A stretch of 11,021 nt of DNA from an uncultured Fibrobacterota bacterium (GTDB lineage Bacteria; Fibrobacterota; Chitinivibrionia; Chitinivibrionales; CAIOZP01). Shown one piece after another: positions 1-4,459 of this stretch. Position 1 is the first letter of the stretch, and the number at the start of each line of letters is the position of its first letter. The stretch covers positions 1-11,021 of the forward strand of contig CAIOZP010000072.1 of the NCBI GenBank assembly GCA_903862805.1. Reading direction: 5' to 3'. Below the pieces are notes generated by a model. It was not told the origin of the DNA. It saw only the letters and a program-made list of their open reading frames with translations, and ran no database searches. Position numbers and translations under genes: made by a program.

Positions 1-1
1 C

Positions 2-499
2 TCAGGAAATCTTCTTCACTTCTGCATAATAAGAGAGTCCCGTGGCTCTGGAATTGTTGCCACAGGGTGCCTCCCAGAGGTTTTGGATTGTCTGATTTGT
101 GCCTGTGGCGCATCTGGTTTGCAGGCGGTTGATATTAACGGTGCTCAGCCTGTTATTGACCATGTCACATTTGCGTCGAATATGGGTAATGGAATCAGTC
201 TTTCCGGTAAGGTGTCGCCTGTAATAAAGAATTGTATTTTCGCAAAAAATCAGGACGCAGCAATTCGTACAGATGCCGGAACTGAGACGGCGATATCTAT
301 AACTGCTTGCGACTTCTACTCAAACGGGCAGATTCGTTATTCCCTTCCGGATGGTAATTTTGTTGATGATCCTCAGTTTATCTCTACAGGATTTCACCCG
401 GATTATCATCTAAAGGAAACTTCTCCATTGCGCAACCAGTCTTCAGACGGTTACAACGTCGGTACGCGCTTTCAATACACAGATACAACGACTAAATAG
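2..499 (+). CDS. Right-handed parallel beta-helix repeat protein, C-terminal part (5' end outside window)
   Basis: The reading frame is open from the left edge (frame of base 2) to a TAG at 497-499, giving 165 residues of a longer protein. I see about four rungs of a parallel beta-helix, roughly 23-25 residues each, with a repeated pattern of Gly-Ile/Leu, a short turn, Pro-x-Val-Ile/Leu and a Cys/Thr-Ile/Phe pair. Examples are PEVLDCLI, PVIDHVTF and PVIKNCIF. The end has the layout DPQF...DYHL...SPLRNQ, which is common after the helix in secreted beta-helix proteins with a C-terminal anchor domain. Such proteins are usually exported and act at the cell surface or on polysaccharides, but no catalytic residue can be named here. 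A TTG at 83 is in frame, but the repeats extend upstream of it, so it is not the start. The stop may be premature: see the finding on a continuing frame at 500-626. Confidence 0.7.
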   Translation, partial: SGNLLHFCIIRESRGSGIVATGCLPEVLDCLICACGASGLQAVDINGAQPVIDHVTFASNMGNGISLSGKVSPVIKNCIFAKNQDAAIRTDAGTETAISITACDFYSNGQIRYSLPDGNFVDDPQFISTGFHPDYHLKETSPLRNQSSDGYNVGTRFQYTDTTTK

Positions 500-626
500 C
501 TGGTTCGTCACAGGTACACCAAAACGTCACACCATTTCGAGTGTAAGCCCAAAGTATTTAAATCCGGATGGCACGTTGTTTGATACTCTGTCAGCTGTGT
601 CCGGTATTTCTACGGGGGATAAATGA
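500..626 (+). pseudogene. Possible frameshifted 3' end of the beta-helix gene
   Basis: Beyond the TAG at 497-499, one other frame (codons starting at 501) is open to a TGA at 624-626. It reads as a plausible protein tail, for example WFVTGTPKRHTISSVSPKYL followed by a region rich in Gly, Thr and Ser. Its stop overlaps the ATG of the next gene as ATGA, the classic arrangement of two coupled genes. A one-base shift near the AAA at 494-496 would join it to the beta-helix frame. This is inference from frame and overlap only; a 42-codon open stretch can also occur by chance. Confidence 0.35.
569..583 (+). promoter_or_regulatory. Weak sigma-54-like promoter match
   Basis: TGGCACG at 569-575, four bases, then TTGA at 580-583. 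This matches the sigma-54 consensus except that the -12 GC is GA. The distance to the ATG at 623 would leave a leader of about 28 bases. The changed -12 element, and the chance that this DNA is coding (see 500-626), make it doubtful. Confidence 0.2.
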
Positions 627-997
627 TCGAAAAGTTTTTTATTATATTGGCGGTTGTTGTGGCCTTCTCTTTTGCCACTGCAGACAAACCCAAGCATGGG
701 TCTCACTTAAAGGCGACATCTCAAGCTGACACTTCAAAATTTATTACGATAAAGGGCACTCTTTCATCGGTCAATCTGCTTGAGTGCTCGGCAACAATTC
801 GATCTAAAAAGCTTGAAAACAAAGTTTTGATCCCTAATACCGCAGTAATAAAAATCAATGGGAAGCAAGGAAGCATCAACGACATCCATAGTGGACTCAC
901 TGCAACAGTTTATTGTAGCCGAGCCTCTGGTAAACTTACCGTACTGACTATTTCACTTTTTGACAAGAAGCCTCCCAAGTCTCAATCGACCCATTGA
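623..997 (+). CDS. Small secreted protein, possibly DUF5666-like
   Basis: A 124-residue protein. The start is ATG 623, preceded by GGGGG at 614-618 at good spacing. Residues 1-20 form a signal peptide: MIEK, a hydrophobic core, and a probable cleavage after FATA. The mature part is one small beta-rich domain, with ITIKGTLSSVNL, a strand ending in KVLIPNTAVIKINGKQGS, NDIHSGLTATVY and a final LTVLTI strand. The order of a 'G-x-hydrophobic' strand, a 't-x-i-x-x-n-G' turn and an 'l-x-x-G-x-x-v' strand is reminiscent of the DUF5666 beta-barrel domain, but I cannot confirm it. The tail is Lys/Ser-rich. It is probably periplasmic or secreted. Its start codon forms an ATGA overlap with a possible extension of the upstream beta-helix gene, suggesting co-expression. 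No function can be given. Confidence 0.65.
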   Translation: MIEKFFIILAVVVAFSFATADKPKHGSHLKATSQADTSKFITIKGTLSSVNLLECSATIRSKKLENKVLIPNTAVIKINGKQGSINDIHSGLTATVYCSRASGKLTVLTISLFDKKPPKSQSTH

Positions 998-1008
998 GTT
1001 CCTTTTTG

Positions 1009-1044
1009 TACACGAAAAGATACACTGCATTACTTTTTCGTGTA
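1009..1044. repeat. Inverted repeat after the small secreted gene
   Basis: The arms TACACGAAAA (1009-1018) and TTTTCGTGTA (1035-1044) pair over ten bases around a 16-base loop. It lies just downstream of the stop at 997. No T-run follows the right arm, so it is not a classical intrinsic terminator. It may instead end or protect the transcript 3' end, or bind a regulator. Confidence 0.4.
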
Positions 1045-1060
1045 ACAGTGTTTCATGATT

Positions 1061-1130
1061 TCCGCCCATATTTTTTGCGGACGAAACTTTTGGCTCGGAT
1101 TGTGGGACAATTTTAGTGATATTTCAATAT
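1061..1130. promoter_or_regulatory. Candidate activator-binding dyads upstream of the sigma-54 promoter
   Basis: There are two short inverted repeats in the AT-rich region 40-110 bases upstream of the sigma-54 promoter. One is TCCGC (1061-1065) with GCGGA (1077-1081), separated by 11 bases. The other is ATATT (1119-1123) with AATAT (1126-1130), separated by two bases. Sigma-54 promoters need an upstream enhancer-binding protein, so sites at this distance are expected. The specific assignment is a guess. Confidence 0.25.
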
Positions 1131-1170
1131 GAAGGCCAATTTTTAGATAGGGCGAGCATTTTTTCAAGTG

Positions 1171-1185
1171 TGGCACGCCACTTGC
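1171..1185 (+). promoter_or_regulatory. Sigma-54 (RpoN) -24/-12 promoter
   Basis: TGGCACG at 1171-1177, four bases, then TTGC at 1182-1185. This matches the sigma-54 core consensus TGGCACG-N4-TTGC at every specified position, including GG at -24 and GC at -12 with correct spacing. Transcription would begin near 1197, leaving a leader of about 48 bases before the ATG at 1245. The site is intergenic and on the same strand as the gene it precedes, which strengthens the call. An inverted repeat GTGGC-AC-GCCAC lies over the same bases. Confidence 0.8.
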
Positions 1186-1204
1186 GTTTTATCGACATAT
1201 AAGT

Positions 1205-1218
1205 TCGGCATGTGCCGA
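1205..1218 (+). promoter_or_regulatory. 5' leader stem-loop
   Basis: TCGGC (1205-1209) and GCCGA (1214-1218) form a perfect five-base stem around the loop ATGT. It lies about eight bases after the predicted sigma-54 transcription start and well before the ribosome binding site. Such 5' hairpins often stabilise transcripts of highly expressed small proteins; that role is inferred. Confidence 0.4.
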
Positions 1219-1244
1219 TAAACAAAAACCAATATGGAGGAACT

Positions 1245-1544
1245 ATGATCCGCAAGCTCGCAACCGCCGTTCTCTGTCTCGTGACTGCTGCCAGTGTTAC
1301 ACTTGCAGCTGAAGCTGCTGCTGCTGCCGCTCCGGCAACTGGTGATACAGCTGCTGCCACCACCAAGAAAACAGAGAAGAAGGCCAAGAAGTCTGAGAAG
1401 AAGGCTGAAAAGACTGTCGCTCCTGCAACAGACAAGAAGGCTGACAAGGCTCCTGCAACAGAGAAGAAGGCCAAGAAGGCCAAGAAGGCTGACAAAGCTG
1501 CTGATACAACAGCTGCCGCAGCTCCTGCTCCAGCCGCAAAGTAA
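1245..1544 (+). CDS. Secreted Ala/Lys-rich low-complexity repeat protein
   Basis: A 99-residue protein. The start is ATG 1245 with a strong ribosome binding site (GGAGGA at 1236-1241). An earlier in-frame start at 1212 would lie inside the leader hairpin and has no such site. Residues 1-22 are a signal peptide (MIRK, hydrophobic core, cleavage near TLAA). The mature protein is almost only Ala, Lys, Thr, Pro, Glu and Asp: an Ala/Pro/Thr linker, a central KK-rich block of repeats (EKKAKK, DKKADK, APATEKK), and an Ala/Pro tail. It is very basic and probably disordered or helical. The layout of signal peptide plus Ala/Pro/Lys repeats resembles the periplasmic acid-shock protein Asr of enterobacteria, and the repeats recall histone H1-like tails, but composition alone does not show homology. 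It stands alone between a sigma-54 promoter and a strong terminator, so it is probably a conditionally induced envelope protein. Confidence 0.75.
   Translation: MIRKLATAVLCLVTAASVTLAAEAAAAAAPATGDTAAATTKKTEKKAKKSEKKAEKTVAPATDKKADKAPATEKKAKKAKKADKAADTTAAAAPAPAAK
1371..1478 (+). repeat. Direct repeats inside the Ala/Lys-rich gene
   Basis: A 23-base unit beginning GCTCCTGCAACAGA occurs at 1419-1441 and 1449-1471 (30-base period, one mismatch). A 21-base unit beginning ACAGAGAAGAAGGCC occurs at 1371-1391 and 1458-1478. The repeats are in frame and encode APAT-x-KK and TEKKAKK units. This suggests growth by slippage or unequal recombination, so length may vary between strains. Confidence 0.75.
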
Positions 1545-1566
1545 TTCGGTTCTATATACCGATCGG

Positions 1567-1598
1567 AAATACCCGAGGGAAACCTCGGGTATTTTTTT
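1567..1598 (+). terminator. Intrinsic terminator after the Ala/Lys-rich gene
   Basis: A perfect 12-base stem (AAATACCCGAGG at 1567-1578 with CCTCGGGTATTT at 1583-1594) closes on a GAAA tetraloop. It merges into a run of seven T at 1592-1598. It starts 22 bases after the stop codon. This is a textbook rho-independent terminator and separates this gene from the mscS-type gene. Confidence 0.95.
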
Positions 1599-1625
1599 AT
1601 CCAATTGACCGATGCGAATTCCCTG

Positions 1626-1654
1626 TTGCACTAAAATATTGTATTGGTTATATA
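1626..1654 (+). promoter_or_regulatory. Sigma-70-like promoter of the MscS-type channel gene
   Basis: TTGCAC at 1626-1631, a 17-base spacer, then TATATA at 1649-1654. The predicted start is near 1661, giving a leader of about 25 bases to ATG 1686. It lies directly after the upstream terminator. Confidence 0.5.
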
Positions 1655-1685
1655 TTCACATTGTCAAACTTATCAAGGATGTGAA

Positions 1686-2537
1686 ATGGTTCATTTGAAA
1701 ATTATCATGCAGCACTATTTTGAGCAGATTGCCGTAACATTTCCAGTGGTAGTAGCACTTTGCCTTGCAGGTTGGCTTGCATTGATTTTACTTGCTCGTG
1801 CTTTTCGTCGGCTTGAACGAATTCTTGTCAGTGGTGTTTCCTCGGAAAAATCATCGGAACGCGAAAAGCGCATTCATACACTTCTCGGAATTGCCCAAGC
1901 GGCTACACGAACCGTTTTCATTGTCATTCTCAGTCTCGTTATCCTGAAAAAAATCGGCCTCGATATTGGGCCTATCCTTGCCGGCGCCGGTGTTGCAGGT
2001 GTGGCAATTGGTCTTGGTGCGCAGGAACTCATTCGCGACATCATCGCCGGTTTTTTTATGTTACTTGGGGATTACATCCGAATCGGGGATGTCGTGGCGG
2101 TGAACGGAACAAGCGGATTTGTCGAACAACTTGGTTTGCGTACTGTGATGATCCGCGATGTCGAAGGTGCTGTATATGTTTTTCAAAACGGAAAGGTACA
2201 GACACTTGCCAATATGACAAAAGACTGGTCAGCGGCAGTTTTTGAGACAACCATTGACTCTCACGAAAGTGTGGGACATGTAATTGAAACAATTCGGAAA
2301 GTCAGCGAGGAGATAAGCGAAAACCCGCTTTGGTCAGACGATAAACTATGTCAGATCGAAATCTTTGGTGTGGAATATTTCGATGATAGTTCAGTAAAAA
2401 TAAAGTCTCGCATAAAAATGGCCCCCGGCAGACAGTGGGATGTGGCAAGAGAGTTTCGCCGCCTATTGAAGGAGGCATTTGACAGAGAGGGGATTTCCAT
2501 TCCTCACAAAAAATACGATATTCGGGTCGTTAAGTAA
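1686..2537 (+). CDS. Small-conductance mechanosensitive channel, MscS family
   Basis: A 283-residue inner-membrane channel that would open under membrane tension and release solutes on osmotic downshock. ATG 1686 is preferred: AAGGA stands just upstream, and the alternative TTG at 1644 falls between the -35 and -10 promoter elements. Residues about 15-37 and 75-87 are membrane helices. Residues about 95-125 are the pore-lining TM3, with the Gly/Ala pattern GPILAGAGVAGVAIGLGAQE followed by LIRDIIAGFF. The MscS beta domain follows (DYIRIGDVV, GFVEQLGLRTVMIRD, VFQNGKV) and then the alpha/beta C-terminal cage. It has three membrane helices and the size of the E. coli MscS class (286 residues). 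It converges on pdxJ with only 13 bases between stops. Family assignment is firm; the exact subfamily is not decided. Confidence 0.93.
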   Translation: MVHLKIIMQHYFEQIAVTFPVVVALCLAGWLALILLARAFRRLERILVSGVSSEKSSEREKRIHTLLGIAQAATRTVFIVILSLVILKKIGLDIGPILAGAGVAGVAIGLGAQELIRDIIAGFFMLLGDYIRIGDVVAVNGTSGFVEQLGLRTVMIRDVEGAVYVFQNGKVQTLANMTKDWSAAVFETTIDSHESVGHVIETIRKVSEEISENPLWSDDKLCQIEIFGVEYFDDSSVKIKSRIKMAPGRQWDVAREFRRLLKEAFDREGISIPHKKYDIRVVK

Positions 2538-2550
2538 CAATCCGAAGGCT

Positions 2551-3270
2551 TCAGGCTTTCAGATGAACCAGCTTCACCATGTCTCTTACTGCCCTGTCAA
2601 GACCGACCAGAACGGCCCTTGAAATAATGCTGTGCCCGATATTCAGTTCGCCCATTCCATCGATAGCGGCCACAGGAGAGACGTTGTTGTAGTCAAGGCC
2701 GTGGCCTGCGTTGACAATCAACCCGAATTTTTTGGCAGCCAAAGCGGCATCTTTTAGGCGCTCGAATTCTTCATCGCGGGCAAGGCCGGTTGCGTTACTA
2801 TAGAATCCGGTGTGTAGTTCAACATGCGTTGCACCTGTTTTCACTGCGGCACGGATGTCGTGAATATCGGGATTGACGAACAAGCTGACAGCAATATTCT
2901 GCTCGCGAAGACTTGCTATTGATGCGGCAAGTTCTTTCTCGCGTCCGCGAACTTCTATTCCGCCTTCGGTGGTGCGTTCTTCCCGACGCTCAGGGACGAG
3001 TGTCGCCATGGCAGGTTGGACATCGAGCGCCATGCGGATCATCTCGGGGGTTGCGGCCATCTCAAGATTCAAGCTCGTACGAACCGTCTGCCTCAACAGA
3101 TCGATGTCGCGATCCTGCATGTGTCTGCGGTCTTCGCGCAGATGCGCCGTGATTCCTTCGGCACCGGCAAGTTCGGCAATTATTGCAGCAGCAACCGGAT
3201 CGGGATCCTGTCCACCGCGAGCCTGACGAACAGTCGCAACGTGATCTATGTTTACACCAAGAGTAGCCAT
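2551..3270 (-). CDS. pdxJ: Pyridoxine 5'-phosphate synthase
   Basis: A 239-residue cytoplasmic TIM-barrel enzyme. It condenses 1-deoxy-D-xylulose 5-phosphate with 3-amino-2-oxopropyl phosphate to form pyridoxine 5'-phosphate, the last ring-forming step of the DXP-dependent vitamin B6 pathway. The family motifs appear in order: [16 protein letters not shown] near the N-terminus, [17 protein letters not shown] (His43), LNLEMA (Glu70), [38 protein letters not shown] (His190) and [13 protein letters not shown]. These cover the known catalytic His/Glu/His set and the phosphate loops, so the enzyme should be active. The start is ATG 3270 with GGAG seven bases upstream; a TTG at 3282 overlaps this site and is rejected. 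The length is normal. It is transcribed alone, divergent from the sixA-like group. Confidence 0.97.
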   Translation of the reverse strand: MATLGVNIDHVATVRQARGGQDPDPVAAAIIAELAGAEGITAHLREDRRHMQDRDIDLLRQTVRTSLNLEMAATPEMIRMALDVQPAMATLVPERREERTTEGGIEVRGREKELAASIASLREQNIAVSLFVNPDIHDIRAAVKTGATHVELHTGFYSNATGLARDEEFERLKDAALAAKKFGLIVNAGHGLDYNNVSPVAAIDGMGELNIGHSIISRAVLVGLDRAVRDMVKLVHLKA

Positions 3271-3310
3271 GATTTTCTCCAAGAAAAATTTGTCGATACT
3301 CGCCGAAAAT

Positions 3311-3368
3311 AAAATTGGCTCGTGATATGTAGATGGTCTTAATGAATATTCTTGGGAAGACCAATTTT
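3311..3368. promoter_or_regulatory. Operator-like nested inverted repeats at the pdxJ promoter
   Basis: TGGTCTT (3334-3340) and AAGACCA (3357-3363) form a perfect seven-base dyad around 16 bases that contain the palindrome GAATATTC (3344-3351). A second dyad, AAAATTGG (3311-3318) with CCAATTTT (3361-3368), shares bases 3361-3363 with the first, so the two pairings exclude each other. They overlap the predicted -10 and transcription start of pdxJ, the usual place for a repressor site. The function is inferred from position. Confidence 0.4.
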
Positions 3369-3393
3369 ACAGTCCCAAAATGATTTCTGTGAA
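3364..3393 (-). promoter_or_regulatory. pdxJ: Sigma-70-like promoter of pdxJ
   Basis: Read on the - strand: TTCACA (3393-3388), an 18-base spacer, then TAAAAT (3369-3364). Each hexamer differs from consensus at one base. Transcription would start near 3357, leaving a leader of roughly 87 bases before ATG 3270. Confidence 0.45.
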
Positions 3394-3492
3394 CACCGCA
3401 CATACAATACCCCTTTTTCTTTTGGCTGAATTTGCTTATATTGATATTCGTTGGCGAAGACGGTAATTGTTCATGGTAGCTACGGAGTTTGA

Positions 3493-3987
3493 ATGCTGCT
3501 TTACATGATGCGACACGGCCTTGCTCATGAGCGCGGGGCAGATGGTTCAATCGACGATTTCGACCGCACACTCACACCCGAAGGAATTGACAAAGTGCGA
3601 AAGATCTCGCTGAGACTTCTGGTAATAGGCGCGAAACCCGAGGTAATTATAAGTAGCCCTTTCCTTCGTGCGCGCCAGACGGCCGACATAATTTGTGAAG
3701 TAATCAAACCGAGGCGCGGCGTTGAGGAATTGGAATTTCTCGAATCAGGAACATACCTTAACGACGAATTTTCAAGTTGGCTTGCCGGATGCGAATCAGA
3801 CTCTGTTCTTGCCGTCGGACATCTTCCTGATCTGCCGGTTTACGCGTCGAGTTTTCTTGTGGGGACGCGGGCACTGTCGATGAAGTTTGCGGAATCGTCG
3901 ATCTGTTGCATCAATTTCGATTCATGGCCTGGCCCTTCACGCGGCCGCCTCGAATGGCACATGCAGCCCGATCAATTTCTTTTATAA
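3493..3987 (+). CDS. SixA-like histidine phosphatase
   Basis: A 164-residue histidine-phosphatase (phosphoglycerate-mutase-like) protein of SixA size, probably cytoplasmic. SixA enzymes remove phosphate from phosphohistidine on signalling or phosphotransferase proteins. Visible are the RHG motif with the nucleophile His8, the SSPFLRARQTA segment (residues 54-64) with the second phosphate-binding Arg, an acidic ELEFLESG stretch, and the second catalytic His110 in VGHLPD. The start is ATG 3493 with GGAG six bases before it. It is first in a group with a DUF4388 protein (10-base gap) and recG. The true substrate is unknown; a small-molecule phosphatase is possible, since the family is broad. No phosphorelay protein is seen nearby. 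Confidence 0.88.
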   Translation: MLLYMMRHGLAHERGADGSIDDFDRTLTPEGIDKVRKISLRLLVIGAKPEVIISSPFLRARQTADIICEVIKPRRGVEELEFLESGTYLNDEFSSWLAGCESDSVLAVGHLPDLPVYASSFLVGTRALSMKFAESSICCINFDSWPGPSRGRLEWHMQPDQFLL

Positions 3988-3997
3988 TCGAGGAAGA

Positions 3998-4459
3998 ATG
4001 GGAATCATACTAAACGTCACCTATGCCGCTGCTGCGCTTGCCGGAATGGCCGCAGGGGCGTTTGTGTTCCGCAGTGGAACAGGAATCTTAAAACGCAAGG
4101 TTGTCAGTGAACCTGACAATTCAAAACTTACTACGTTCATGTTCTCCGGAACGCTTCGCCAGACACCTTTGCTCGAAGCAATTCAGTTCCTCGAAATACA
4201 ACGGCGCGAAGGTGTGCTGCATGTCTATTGCGGGCGCCGCAAAGGTTATCTCGTATTCGCAGAAGGTGCAGTGATAGACGGTTTCTGGCGCAATCAGACC
4301 GGCGGCGAAGCTGTGATAAACATGTTCACACTCACGGAAGGTGACTTCTATTTCGAGCCTAAACCCATCAACCAGCCGCGTCTGATCAACAATTCCGCAA
4401 TGGATCTCATGTTTGAATGGGAAGCCAGAAAGCAGTCGGGCTGGAAGCCGGTTGACTGA
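3998..4459 (+). CDS. Membrane-anchored DUF4388 (PATAN) domain protein
   Basis: A 153-residue protein. ATG 3998 is chosen because GAGGA stands just before it; an upstream ATG at 3887 would overlap the sixA-like gene by about 100 bases. Residues 4-24 are a hydrophobic N-terminal anchor. Residues about 43-145 form one DUF4388/PATAN domain. It shows FSGTLRQTPLLEAIQFLEIQ, then REGVLHVYCGRRKGYLVFAEGAVIDG, then GGEAVINMFTLTEGDFYFEP, and last a helix with SAMDLMFEWEA. In other bacteria this domain occurs in PatA-like regulators and beside two-component or GTPase (MglA-type) proteins, where it seems to be a protein-interaction module. No enzymatic residues are visible. It shares a TGATG overlap with recG, so it is translationally coupled to it. 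A role with SixA is possible but only inferred from order. Confidence 0.8.
   Translation: MGIILNVTYAAAALAGMAAGAFVFRSGTGILKRKVVSEPDNSKLTTFMFSGTLRQTPLLEAIQFLEIQRREGVLHVYCGRRKGYLVFAEGAVIDGFWRNQTGGEAVINMFTLTEGDFYFEPKPINQPRLINNSAMDLMFEWEARKQSGWKPVD

Noticed and set aside
1124..1631. Long antisense open frames rich in Ser, Leu, Phe and Gln over the Ala/Lys-rich gene
   Set aside because: They are mirror images of the repetitive GCT/AAG codons of the sense gene, have no ribosome binding sites, and cross the terminator and promoter.
1644..1685. TTG 1644 as start of the MscS-type gene
   Set aside because: It lies between the -35 and -10 elements of the predicted promoter and lacks a ribosome binding site; ATG 1686 has one.
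3271..3282. TTG 3282 as start of pdxJ
   Set aside because: It falls on the ribosome binding site of ATG 3270, and the family N-terminus begins just at the later start.
3887..3997. ATG 3887 as start of the DUF4388 gene
   Set aside because: It would overlap the sixA-like gene by about 100 bases and adds a non-domain leader; ATG 3998 has GAGGA and an anchor helix directly after it.
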